64,000 bases of DNA from Chryseobacterium soli (GCF_000737705.1 NZ_JPRH01000005.1:62001-126000); one strand, 5' to 3'. Counted from the stretch's first letter, positions 41,508 through 50,211 are shown. Translations and numbers: made by a program. Notes: a model not told the origin generated them from the sequence alone.

Positions 41508-41579
41508 GGTATCTCCAGGGATCGAACCCTGTTCTCCGGTGCCACAGACCGGCGCTTTACCAAATAAGCTAAAGAAACC
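41508..41579 (-). tRNA. tRNA-His (GTG)
   Basis: First gene of the array, starting three bases after the T-run of the attenuator. G-1 and C73 are present as in His tRNAs, acceptor GTTTCTT / GAGATAC (6 of 7), D-stem GCTT / AAGC, anticodon stem CCGGT / ACCGG with loop CTGTGGC (GTG). The T-loop appears to be one base short (CAGGG TTCGAT CCCTG). Confidence 0.85.
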
Positions 41580-41581
41580 AT

Positions 41582-41610
41582 AAAAAAAGCACCTCTTTTT
41601 GGGAGGTGCT
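41582..41610 (-). terminator. Attenuator B in front of the tRNA array
   Basis: Stem AGCACCTC / GAGGTGCT with a 7-nt loop and seven T on the minus strand, between leader ORF B and tRNA-His. Its 5' arm with the adjacent ATATATAC (41604-41618) can instead pair with AGGTGCTTATATA inside the leader ORF (41649-41662), 13 bp with one bulge, an antiterminator. Confidence 0.85.
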
Positions 41611-41635
41611 GTATATATTTTGACGTATCAGATCA

Positions 41636-41761
41636 TTAACTGACCCACGTATATAAGCACCTTTCATTCATAAATTCACGATCAAGAAGACATACCAGTC
41701 CTTGCGGCTGAATCCCGTATACACTTGAAAACTGATTAGATATGTTATGTAATTGTTTCAT
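41636..41761 (-). CDS. 41-codon leader peptide B, proposed multi-tRNA sensor
   Basis: ATG 41759-41761 to TAA 41636-41638. The peptide reads MKQLHNISNQ, FSSVYGIQPQG, LVCLLDREFM, NERCLYTWVS. It has no Ala and only one Lys, odd for this genome. Of 40 elongation codons, 24 are read by anticodons of the 13-gene array, and every one of the 13 has at least one codon here, including ATA, AGG, CTN, CAT and TGT/TGC. A promoter lies upstream, a terminator 26 nt after the stop, and the codons AGG TGC TTA TAT form the antiterminator arm. A longer frame (to 41869) has no support. I infer ribosome-mediated attenuation. Confidence 0.7.
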   Translation of the reverse strand: MKQLHNISNQFSSVYGIQPQGLVCLLDREFMNERCLYTWVS

Positions 41762-41821
41762 TATATTTCTTGTTAAATTGTTTTTGAATCCTGAAAACCT
41801 GTTGCTTTCAATTTTCGGTTG

Positions 41822-41853
41822 CAAAGTAAATATGATTTTTTTTAACCTGCAAA
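41822..41853 (-). promoter_or_regulatory. Promoter of leader B and the tRNA array
   Basis: Minus strand: TTTG (41853-41850), 21 nt, then TACTTTG (41828-41822). The start would be near 41815, about 54 nt before the leader ORF. Confidence 0.65.
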
Positions 41854-42080
41854 TAAATTTAAAACACAAATTACTGATTATCAGTATTTTAAATGTAAAA
41901 TTTAGAGATAGAAATTCCTGTCCGCAATGTATTGCAGATACTTTAATTACCTAAATGACTGTCTCTCATCGGGTTAGTTATCACTCTTATTTATCGTATT
42001 AAATATTCATTGTTGATTAATAAATTTTCACTTTTATGGTTATTTTTTTTCATTCTAAATAATTTCTGCCCTAAAAACAC

Positions 42081-42107
42081 AAAAAACGCCCCGGTAGTCG
42101 AGGCGTT
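42081..42107 (-). terminator. Attenuator A after leader peptide A
   Basis: Stem AACGCCTCG / CGGGGCGTT (9 bp, one G-T) and six T on the minus strand, 30 nt after the stop of leader A. CGCCTC of the 5' arm can also pair with GAGGCG inside leader ORF A (42171-42176). Confidence 0.8.
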
Positions 42108-42137
42108 TTGCAGTATTTTGATTAAATTTTTACAAGT

Positions 42138-42266
42138 TTAACGTAAATAATTTCCAAAGTCAGCACATTTCGCCTCATTACACATCAGTTCATCATATCC
42201 GAATAATCCCTCTACTGAAGGGCTTTCGCATAGGTTTACATTGATATGTGCTCTTTGTTTTGTCAT
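42138..42266 (-). CDS. 42-codon leader peptide A
   Basis: ATG 42264-42266 to TAA. The peptide reads MTKQRAHINVN, LCESPSVEGLF, GYDELMCNEAK, CADFGNYLR. Of 41 elongation codons, 24 are read by array anticodons, and 12 of the 13 array anticodons have a codon here (only ATA is missing); Arg-AGA, Leu-CTA and three Cys codons are included. A perfect -7 box TATCTTTG is just upstream, and terminator A follows 30 nt after the stop. It has no sequence similarity to leader B, so shared layout and composition are the link. It could also be a real small protein. Confidence 0.6.
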   Translation of the reverse strand: MTKQRAHINVNLCESPSVEGLFGYDELMCNEAKCADFGNYLR

Positions 42267-42280
42267 AATTATATTGGCGC

Positions 42281-42288
42281 AAAGATAT
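42281..42288 (-). promoter_or_regulatory. -7 element of leader A (TATCTTTG)
   Basis: A perfect TAnnTTTG box on the minus strand, about 15 bp upstream of the ATG at 42266. The 5' untranslated region must be very short. The exact edges of the box are approximate. Confidence 0.65.
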
Positions 42289-42392
42289 GAAAAATTGCTT
42301 TTCAACATTGAAAACAATATTTTCCAGCTTAAGAAAGGGGATAATTTAACTGGAAATACAGATATTTTTTAGTTTGATCCTTTTTGAATTTT

Positions 42393-43418
42393 TCAATGTC
42401 TAAACATTTTATTCCTTCCCGTTTTATATCTCGAAATATCTTTTAAGATGACCTCATCATCAGGATTGAAATATTTCAGTTCATTAATGATTTCTGAACG
42501 GTTGGATACTTTTTCTGCGATAATCTCGTAGGCGATATTTCTGGTAGTGGTATGCAGTGCCGGATCTTTTTTAAATTCATGCTTCAGTGCCTGCAGATAA
42601 GTTATCTTTTTATATTCAGGAGTTTTATCATAGAGATTTTTAATTTCCTTTTCCAATGTTGGCATATTAAAAATATTTGCAAAATAATTGTTAAGACAGT
42701 TGAAGGAATCATTATCTTCTTCCCAGCCTTTCAATAGAATTTTCTGTGCTGCTTCGGGTTGTTCCATTTTTTTACGGCAGATAAGAGAAGCTTTCACCAT
42801 CTGGTTGTTTTTGGTGTAGTCATCCACCACCATCTGATAATAGGTATTGGCATTTTTTATCTCATTGATTTCTCTGTACAGATCGCCCACTTTTTCTTTC
42901 TGTCCCATTTCTACGTAGAGATCAATGGCTTTTTTATACTGTCTTGCTTTTTCATAGCAGGAGGCTGCATCGGATTTGTTTTTTAATTTTCTAAGATAAA
43001 TCACCGCTGCTTCGTTATAGAATTCTCCTTCTTCCAGCGTTTTTGCGCCTCTGTAATTATCCTGAAGGAGGTTCATGTATACTTTCGCGGCTTTTTTATA
43101 ATCATTTTCGGCAATGTACTTCTCGGCAAGCTCTTCGTACTTACTTCTTATCCTGTCGAAAAGGGAACCTTCAATGTAAGAACTATTACCTCCAGCTCCT
43201 CTTCTTCCGCCATGGTTCGCATCTTTTTCTTTATCTGACAACCCGACAATAACAAAAAATATAATGGCGGCAATGATCAGAAACAGGATCAAAGTACCGA
43301 TCACATTCCAAAAGCTCTGATGGAAAAGCTGTGCAATAATAGCAATGATTTTGAAAAATGCCAGTATGAAAAGACATCTTAAAAATTTATCTATAAACTT
43401 CTGCTTATTCATGGTCAT
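42393..43418 (-). CDS. Membrane-anchored TPR-like protein of the MoxR-vWA cluster
   Basis: 341 aa. Two N-terminal membrane segments (about 12-30 and 38-58), a Gly-rich linker (GGRRGAGGNSS), then TPR/Sel1-like repeats from about residue 85 to 250 (DYKKAAKVYMNLLQDNYRGA, EFYNEAAVIYLRKLKNKSDA, QYKKAIDLYVEMGQKEKVGD). It overlaps the upstream gene by 14 bp and is last of a tightly coupled six-gene unit. Probably a scaffold at the inner membrane. Confidence 0.75.
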   Translation of the reverse strand: MTMNKQKFIDKFLRCLFILAFFKIIAIIAQLFHQSFWNVIGTLILFLIIAAIIFFVIVGLSDKEKDANHGGRRGAGGNSSYIEGSLFDRIRSKYEELAEKYIAENDYKKAAKVYMNLLQDNYRGAKTLEEGEFYNEAAVIYLRKLKNKSDAASCYEKARQYKKAIDLYVEMGQKEKVGDLYREINEIKNANTYYQMVVDDYTKNNQMVKASLICRKKMEQPEAAQKILLKGWEEDNDSFNCLNNYFANIFNMPTLEKEIKNLYDKTPEYKKITYLQALKHEFKKDPALHTTTRNIAYEIIAEKVSNRSEIINELKYFNPDDEVILKDISRYKTGRNKMFRH

Positions 43419-45099
43419 CAGATTTTAAGATGGTTTTATCTTCTGCAAACAGGCGGTACAACAGAAGAATCACACAGATAATAAGGATCCATACGAACCA
43501 ATTGTACCCGAAAGATTGTATTAAGGGATAAAACAGATAGACCAGCATGGCAACGAGTACAATCATTAAAAATATTTTGATCCCGGCCGGCACATTTTCT
43601 CCTCCGATATTCATTGATTTCCTTCTTAATACAAAAGAAAAAGCAGCTACAGCACCTACCATAAAGAGGATCAGAAACATGATATCCATAAACGAAATAT
43701 TCCCTTTCTGAATCTCTTTTCCTGAGCTTACGGTTTTGATTCCTGAATCTTTATTGGAAGCCGACGGCATTTCCGGTTCCCCTATCGTTCCGTAAAGACG
43801 GCCTAATGAATCAGCCATCAATGCTTTTTTCTTGGTCAGCAGATATTTTACCACATCCCCATTCAATGGTTTTCCTCTGACATATTCTTTCAGGGAATCC
43901 GAGAGCCTGCGTTTCATCTGCTCCGATTTATTTTCCACCTGTTGAGCGATTTTTTTATTATAAATCGTTTTAAGGGAATCCCTGCTCTGCTTTTCTTTAG
44001 CATGGGTTTTCTCCAGATCATTACCCACTTCTCCTACCGGCCTTCCTCCGGATTTCTTATATTGGTCCTGTTCTTCTTTAGTTTTTGACATTACCGCTGT
44101 GGCAGCGATATATTCCGTAGACAGACGTCTTCTTTCTCCCCAGTATATGGAATCTATAACATGATCAATCTCTGTTAATCCGGATTGAAAAGCGACCAGA
44201 TCAGACGGGCTTTTAACACCATTTTCAATAGTGCCTGATGAGGTTTCCGGGAGTTGTTTTTGTGTATTATTTTTATCTGAATCAAAAGCTATTCTGGCAA
44301 TAACCGCCATAATAATCACGGTCACAAATACCCAACGAAAATTTTTTCTTGCTTTATTTTCATCACCGCCACCGAATAAACCGGCAAACCATCCTTTATC
44401 AAAAGAAAATTTTCCAAAACCGTTCCCTCTGGAAGTTCCCATAATATCTAAAGGAACCCCAAGATCTACTGCCCTGTCCGGATATTTTTCAATGTACTTT
44501 AAATATTTTTCAATCTCCTTTTTATTTCCGGCCATTACCTTTTTAAGGTCGAAAGGAAGATTTTTCATCCATTCTTCTTCCATTTTTGGTTTTTGAAGGG
44601 CTTCCAATATTTTATCATCGTCCATTTCAACGGTATAACTCTCGATGGTTTTCGGGATTTTTACGCCGTTTACGGGTTTGAGGACAGAGACTTCTGTTTT
44701 TTCAGGCTGTTGGATCAGTGAGATCCAGTCGATAGGCTCCTCTGCTTTCACCATTCCAAAATCAGGATGCATAATGACCAGTTCTGCATCCATCTGCTGC
44801 CAGTCTTCAGGATTTATTTTAGGATAAAAAATGGTATTTTCGGGAATGAATAACTTATCATCAATCCCCTGGAAATAGGCATTCTTTCCAATTTCCTTTG
44901 GAGCCTCATGAGTGAAAATCAAAAAACAACCGTATAAGATATTAGGTTCGTTTGCAGGAACAGCATAGGATCTTACCTGTTCCAGATCAATGCCTAAAAC
45001 TTCCATTTCATGAAGCCACAACATTGGGGAAGAACCTTTAATTAAAAGTCCTTTTTTCGGATAGGTATTTTTCGGAAAAGGTTTAATTCTAAGCTCCAT
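43405..45099 (-). CDS. Membrane protein of the MoxR-vWA cluster
   Basis: About 564 aa from MELRIKPFPKNTY (an in-frame ATG at 45117 is possible). The N-terminal 130 residues are a globular beta-rich domain like the extra domains of MoxR-vWA-beta-propeller systems. A helical part with DKGWFAGLFGGG, a membrane segment (about 255-272), a charged coiled region and two or three further membrane segments at the C-terminus (about 470-560) follow. It overlaps both neighbours by a few bases. Not assignable to a named family with certainty. Confidence 0.7.
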   Translation of the reverse strand: MELRIKPFPKNTYPKKGLLIKGSSPMLWLHEMEVLGIDLEQVRSYAVPANEPNILYGCFLIFTHEAPKEIGKNAYFQGIDDKLFIPENTIFYPKINPEDWQQMDAELVIMHPDFGMVKAEEPIDWISLIQQPEKTEVSVLKPVNGVKIPKTIESYTVEMDDDKILEALQKPKMEEEWMKNLPFDLKKVMAGNKKEIEKYLKYIEKYPDRAVDLGVPLDIMGTSRGNGFGKFSFDKGWFAGLFGGGDENKARKNFRWVFVTVIIMAVIARIAFDSDKNNTQKQLPETSSGTIENGVKSPSDLVAFQSGLTEIDHVIDSIYWGERRRLSTEYIAATAVMSKTKEEQDQYKKSGGRPVGEVGNDLEKTHAKEKQSRDSLKTIYNKKIAQQVENKSEQMKRRLSDSLKEYVRGKPLNGDVVKYLLTKKKALMADSLGRLYGTIGEPEMPSASNKDSGIKTVSSGKEIQKGNISFMDIMFLILFMVGAVAAFSFVLRRKSMNIGGENVPAGIKIFLMIVLVAMLVYLFYPLIQSFGYNWFVWILIICVILLLYRLFAEDKTILKSDDHE

Positions 45100-47473
45100 A
45101 TTCCATAATTTGATCAATAAATGCCCTCAGATACTGGGTATACATTTCATCCATTTTTTTCACTTTCAGCAAAGTTGTTTCCGGAAGATAATATTCTGAG
45201 CCTCCAAATTCTGTGTAGGTTGCCAAAGACAGATATCCATGCTCCGACGAGGGCATATAAAATTCAGGAATACTCTTATTGCTGCTTCTAAAACTAAGCA
45301 TTCCCCGGGAATCTGTAATGATCTCACTTCCATCGGGAAAAGAAAACTTATTTTTATTCTGTTCCGCAGGAATTTTGATTGCCGAACTATTTTTATAAAA
45401 ACGGATAGAATCATCCATCTGGTTAAGTTCATGGTTGGAAACTACCAGATTACCGTTGGCATTGATTCCTACTGTATTAAAATTGTTTAAAATCCTGATC
45501 CCGCTATGGGTAAGCTTTTCCGTCTCAGCTTCTGCTTTTATATGGTTTTTCTCTATCTCCGGTTCGTTTTTCACAGTTTCTATGGATAGTGTTCCTTCCA
45601 GATTCATTTTAAAAACAGAAGGAACTAGAGCCTGATGCAGATAGAAATTTCTGTCAAAATAAATCAGCTTCATATTCAGGGGAATCTGCTTACCGGTTAA
45701 ATTAAGCTCTGAGTATTCTTTTGTATTCAGGTTCAGTTTTGACAGCAGATGTTTGTCCGGCTGATACTGGCACAGGATGTACTGCTGCTGTTTATTCCTT
45801 GCTAATGCAAACTGTCCTCTGGGTTTCACCGAAATATCATCTATCAATACTTCGCAACCGTGGTAGGTTTTATAATAATCGTAATAATCCCGGTTATAGT
45901 AATTATCTGAAAAATAGGTTTTAAGAAGCTGTTTTTTAGTACTCAACATAAAAAATTCCCCTTCATATAAAAATCCGGCAATTTTATTGCTTGGTGTTGG
46001 AAACAGCAGAGGATAATTCATAGGAACTTCCGTCTTTTTACTGTTCCCGGAACCGCTATCATCCTTCTTCCGTCTTCTTTGTGGCGGATTGGCCCATAAT
46101 TCATGAAGCGGAAGAATTATTTTCTGGAGATGCTTTCTGGTTCCTTTATCATGTTTAAAAAAATTAAGCTCGCCGTCTGAGGAAGTGGTCACCAGAAATT
46201 TCAGCCTGTCTCTGTTTTGAAAGATCAGCTTCTGAAGTTTCCCGTTGGATATATTTTCCTGATGGGTTATAAAGAAGATTTCCAGATCTTTTTCTGTATG
46301 CTCTTCTTCCAGAAATTTTTCAAGAGCAGCGGATACTTCCAATATAGAGCTTACCTGATTCATATTCTCAACGACATCAGCCACTGTATCCAGTGAAATC
46401 TGTGTACTGGTCTGTCCCAGCGTAAAAACGCGGCATTGTGAATGCGCCTTCGGATGCTTAATCACGGCAAGTGCAGACGCAAAAGCCAGTACTTTAGGCG
46501 TTCCCCAGTTCTTAAGGGAGGTATCTATTAAAATAATCCGTTCAAAAACGTTTTCTTCTGGTGGTATCTCACGTTGGATATAGAGGACTTCATTATTGGC
46601 AATGCGGCTCATGAATATTTCATCTTCATTGGCAAATTCTGAAAGGAGCATTCTGTGAAGTTCTCCTTTATTGGTCATATCAGAAATACCGCCAATCGGC
46701 TGATCTCCCGGAGACAGATGCCGCATAGGAATTTTAAGTCCGCTCCAGATTCTTTTAATTAAGCTTCCTACCTGAAAGGTCTTCGGTTCCTCAATCAATT
46801 CCTGAATAAAATCCTGCTCCGTTTCTACGGTTGTTGCTTCTTCTGCTACCTCATCTGCCAGTTCTGGTTCCGCCATGATTCCTTTCATTGCATCAATAAT
46901 AGACTGCGTGGTCGGAAATTTTTCAAAGAGCAGCGCTAATGCAGCCATATCTTTGTTTAAAGCAGAGGGTGAAGCATTAATTTTATAAGCTGCTTCCGAA
47001 AGCTTCTGGGGTCTTTTATGGTAAACATTCAATATCAGTTCCGCATTTCCGGAGGATACACTGTTATGGATATTTTTGCACAAAGTCTGTAAGAGCACCA
47101 TCCTGTTTTGCCCATATGTATAGGTTTTCCCTAATGATTTCAGGTTGTCGAGAAAGCGTATTGCACGATCTGCATGAAAATCAAAATTACCTGTGTTGTA
47201 AAAATCGGTGGTAGCAGTAATCGGATCGGCAAAATTGGTATAGCCATCCTGGGTAGCATATAACATCATCACCAATGCTCCAAAAGGCGGCCAGCCCTGC
47301 GGCTGAAGCTCTTTCAGTACTTCTATGACATAGGGTCTATAGGCCACTGCACCTTCATTTGGAATGATGACCAGATTATTGTCATGATATCCGGAACTGT
47401 CCGGAACATCTTCATCGGTTGCCCATTCCCAGAAATAATGTTCATAGGATTGGAAATACTCTGTCAATTCCAT
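45089..47473 (-). CDS. vWA-like protein with a probable beta-propeller C-terminus
   Basis: 794 aa. A helical N-terminal part (to about 240) precedes a vWA-like domain with a reduced MIDAS (RIILIDTSLKNWGTPK, near 310) and FFITHQENISNGKLQ. From about 490 on come repeated four-strand-like units (EGEFFMLSTKKQLLKTYF, KQQQYILCQYQPDKHLLSKL, FYLHQALVPSVFKMNLEG) that look like propeller blades. vWA plus propeller next to a MoxR ATPase is the known ternary arrangement seen in prokaryotic conflict or stress systems. Confidence 0.75.
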   Translation of the reverse strand: MELTEYFQSYEHYFWEWATDEDVPDSSGYHDNNLVIIPNEGAVAYRPYVIEVLKELQPQGWPPFGALVMMLYATQDGYTNFADPITATTDFYNTGNFDFHADRAIRFLDNLKSLGKTYTYGQNRMVLLQTLCKNIHNSVSSGNAELILNVYHKRPQKLSEAAYKINASPSALNKDMAALALLFEKFPTTQSIIDAMKGIMAEPELADEVAEEATTVETEQDFIQELIEEPKTFQVGSLIKRIWSGLKIPMRHLSPGDQPIGGISDMTNKGELHRMLLSEFANEDEIFMSRIANNEVLYIQREIPPEENVFERIILIDTSLKNWGTPKVLAFASALAVIKHPKAHSQCRVFTLGQTSTQISLDTVADVVENMNQVSSILEVSAALEKFLEEEHTEKDLEIFFITHQENISNGKLQKLIFQNRDRLKFLVTTSSDGELNFFKHDKGTRKHLQKIILPLHELWANPPQRRRKKDDSGSGNSKKTEVPMNYPLLFPTPSNKIAGFLYEGEFFMLSTKKQLLKTYFSDNYYNRDYYDYYKTYHGCEVLIDDISVKPRGQFALARNKQQQYILCQYQPDKHLLSKLNLNTKEYSELNLTGKQIPLNMKLIYFDRNFYLHQALVPSVFKMNLEGTLSIETVKNEPEIEKNHIKAEAETEKLTHSGIRILNNFNTVGINANGNLVVSNHELNQMDDSIRFYKNSSAIKIPAEQNKNKFSFPDGSEIITDSRGMLSFRSSNKSIPEFYMPSSEHGYLSLATYTEFGGSEYYLPETTLLKVKKMDEMYTQYLRAFIDQIMEYGA

Positions 47474-48207
47474 TCTTTTGCTTTTTCAGTGAGACGAAAT
47501 GAGCTTACAGACAGAGGACGGAAATCATTTGTAAGGATGGCCGTATAGCTTCCGCTTTCATTCCATACCAGCCAATGGTCGAGTTCTGGATTGTATTTTT
47601 GCTGAAGAATCAAACTCGTATTTTTAAATTCAAAATCAAAACCGGCGGGTAAAAGATGTCCGTTTTTTGTCCAGAAACTTTTCCCGGGGAGGCTTAATAG
47701 CGGGGTTCCGACAAAGAGTGCGTGATCATCGATCACCATCCAGTGGATTGGTTCCAGTTTAAACTTTGGTAATGCAGGAATTTCTTCTTTAATGGAAGCT
47801 ATAGAACACAGCAAAGCGGCTGCAGGCTGTTCTTCATCACTAGGGATTAACTGGATATTTATTTTTTCATGGATTCCAAAATAATTCTGATTGGAAGCCG
47901 GAAAACTAAGGCGCATCGCCTTATCAATGGATGACCACAAAAGTGCCGTCCTCATTTTTTTACTGGGAACCAGTGCCTCTTTCCGGAATAGAAGACCTTC
48001 CCGAAGTTCATACAGCAGAATATCAGGCAACTGCTGTATTTCCGGAGAAACTGCCTGTTCTTCGGTAAAGTCTTTGAGCCAGATCACCTCATTATCCAAA
48101 GCCACCTGAACATTTTTCCAGTCTCTGATGGAGCCCAGAAAATCTTCATCCGACCTGGGAAGTTCTGCCCAAAATTCTTTTACACGCTTTGAAGGATTTT
48201 CTGCCAT
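47464..48207 (-). CDS. Accessory protein of the MoxR-vWA cluster
   Basis: 247 aa, soluble, beta-rich in its second half (PIHWMVIDDHALFVGTPLLS, HWLVWNESGSYTAILTND). No family assigned; its position between MoxR and vWA genes and overlaps with both (28 and 10 bp) show that it belongs to the same complex. Confidence 0.7.
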   Translation of the reverse strand: MAENPSKRVKEFWAELPRSDEDFLGSIRDWKNVQVALDNEVIWLKDFTEEQAVSPEIQQLPDILLYELREGLLFRKEALVPSKKMRTALLWSSIDKAMRLSFPASNQNYFGIHEKINIQLIPSDEEQPAAALLCSIASIKEEIPALPKFKLEPIHWMVIDDHALFVGTPLLSLPGKSFWTKNGHLLPAGFDFEFKNTSLILQQKYNPELDHWLVWNESGSYTAILTNDFRPLSVSSFRLTEKAKEWN

Positions 48208-49313
48208 AAACTTTCAATTTCTTGTTGAATATAGTTTTTCTGTTCAGGATTTTTGATCCAGTCGCAACGCGTCTGAAGATATCTTAATTTATCTTTTATG
48301 ACATTCTGTTCTTCAAAAGTCAGAGTTCCGCTATTCCATTTTTCCACCAGCAATTTTACGTCCTTCATCACTTCTTCGGGGTTGGGCGCTTTATTCTGAA
48401 ATGCCTGAGGATGGGATTTCGGATGATCGTCTTTTTCAATGGTCCTGTTGATAATTCCTTCTAGGATTTCAATCTGCTCCTCGGTATCCCAGATATGTTT
48501 CAATACCCAAAGATCTGAAAGGACTGCTTCATTTCTTCCGCAGATCAGGGCACTTGCTGCAATTAAATTCTGCAATTTTACGGCTCTACGGTCTGAAATT
48601 CCGATACCCGTATTTCGAAGGCTGATAATAGTATTTAAATAGACTTCATAAATGGGCTTCAAATCTATGGTTCTGCACAGGTTCTGAAGTTCACGGATTT
48701 CGTCTGCATGGATTTCCGGAATATCATTTTCACATGCATTTTCCAGTTTCCTACCTGCCAGCAATACCTGATGTAAGAGTTCAGGATGAACGTAATCTAC
48801 ATTGATTCTGACCAGAAAACGGTCAAACAAAGCATTTAGGGCTTCATCTTCAGGAAGAACGTTACTCGCTCCTACAAACATGAGCGCAGGAAGGTGTTTT
48901 GTTTCTTTTCCTCTTTTGAAAATCTTTTCATTTAAAGCCATCAAAAGGGAGTTCAGAATGGCGGAATTAGCATTAAAAATTTCATCCAAAAACACCATTG
49001 ATGCTTCGGGCATCATGCCTTCCGTATTGGTAAGAAGTTCACCTTCTTTTAATTTCCTAATATCAAAGGGACCGAAAATTTCGTTCGGCTCTGTAAAGCG
49101 GGTTAATAAATATTCAAAGTTTTTCCCGTCTTTTACAGCACTGGACAATGTTCTTACGATAGCTGATTTTGCGGTTCCCGGAGGGCCGTATAAAAAAGCA
49201 TTTTCTCTTGCCAGCAGGCAGATTCCAAGTAAATCTACTACATCATTTTTTCCTACAAATGTCTCTTTTACATAGGTAAGAACGGTATTGAGTTTTATAA
49301 TATTTTGAGTCAT
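48180..49313 (-). CDS. MoxR/RavA-type AAA+ ATPase
   Basis: 377 aa. Walker A GPPGTAKS (residues 43-50), Walker B MVFLDEIFNANSA (near 105-117), sensor 1 MFVGASN, arginine-finger region ALFDRFLVRI. C-terminal helical lid. MoxR ATPases work as chaperones with vWA partners, here the 794-aa protein. Family members of the RavA type are linked to stress and metal-enzyme maturation. It heads the conserved part of the unit. Confidence 0.9.
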   Translation of the reverse strand: MTQNIIKLNTVLTYVKETFVGKNDVVDLLGICLLARENAFLYGPPGTAKSAIVRTLSSAVKDGKNFEYLLTRFTEPNEIFGPFDIRKLKEGELLTNTEGMMPEASMVFLDEIFNANSAILNSLLMALNEKIFKRGKETKHLPALMFVGASNVLPEDEALNALFDRFLVRINVDYVHPELLHQVLLAGRKLENACENDIPEIHADEIRELQNLCRTIDLKPIYEVYLNTIISLRNTGIGISDRRAVKLQNLIAASALICGRNEAVLSDLWVLKHIWDTEEQIEILEGIINRTIEKDDHPKSHPQAFQNKAPNPEEVMKDVKLLVEKWNSGTLTFEEQNVIKDKLRYLQTRCDWIKNPEQKNYIQQEIESLWQKILQSV

Positions 49314-49400
49314 TGGTCTTTATTTCTTAACAATACAAGTCTGTTCATTCACTACAGTAAACGGTAAAGCAATTTTGGAGAAATGATCAATCTAACGAAA

Positions 49401-50048
49401 TTAATTTCCATGATCAACTATTTTCAGTTCTCTCCAAAACAGATCTTTGTACATTCCAAACTCTGCAATGAGTAATTGATTAAGGTAAGGAATTTCCGCC
49501 CATTGATATGCTTTCTTTTCCACAATCCTTTCCAGGTATAATTTCCGGTAGGTTTTGTCTTTTAATTCTTCTTCCCAGTTGATGTTTCCCAGTTCCAGCG
49601 TGTATCCCACTCCCGAGTAATGAAACTGCTGCAAAATCTGTTCAAGCATTTTCACCAAAGGATCTTCTGAATCTGCTGCCTGCAACACTTCAATCACCTG
49701 CGGTAAAAACCGTAGCGACAGATCTGCTGACACTATGGAAGTAACATCTCTCACTCCTTTGAACTGAGGAATGAGTGTACCCAGATCTTTGGCTGTATTT
49801 TCCCGGATCAAATGAAGTTGTGCACTGTGGTAGAGTACTTTTGCAGCCCAAACGGCCGCTTCTCTGTTGCACACCATCTGATCGGATAAAAATTCCAGTC
49901 TTTCTTTTTCAAATTCTCCTTCAAAATAATCTGCAGCGTCCATCTCTTCTTTGTTGGAAATAACTTTGATATCCGAAAAAATAGTAATGCATTCTTCTTT
50001 GCGGAGCAGAAAAAGGGTATCTAAAAATGGGGATTTATTTTCCATCAT
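49401..50048 (-). CDS. Unknown helical protein upstream of MoxR
   Basis: 215 aa, acidic, all helical. No motif recognised. It precedes the MoxR gene by 87 bp on the same strand and probably belongs to the same system. An alternative start at the second Met is possible. Confidence 0.65.
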   Translation of the reverse strand: MMENKSPFLDTLFLLRKEECITIFSDIKVISNKEEMDAADYFEGEFEKERLEFLSDQMVCNREAAVWAAKVLYHSAQLHLIRENTAKDLGTLIPQFKGVRDVTSIVSADLSLRFLPQVIEVLQAADSEDPLVKMLEQILQQFHYSGVGYTLELGNINWEEELKDKTYRKLYLERIVEKKAYQWAEIPYLNQLLIAEFGMYKDLFWRELKIVDHGN

Positions 50049-50173
50049 CTAACAAAAATAAAATTATTTCTTTAAGAATGAAATTTTTAATGGAATGATT
50101 GACAATTAAATAACAGGATAGAGATAAAATTCAATGTAAGGGTGTAAATAAATCACTTTTTTGACTGCATACA

Positions 50174-50211
50174 ATGTAAGATTGCTTCATCGCTGCGTTC
50201 GTCGCAATGAC
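50174..50211. repeat. Dispersed palindromic repeat, inverse copy
   Basis: AGATTGCTTCATCGCTGCGT followed by TCGTCGCAATGAC, a diverged reverse complement of the element at 22892-22928. Confidence 0.65.
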
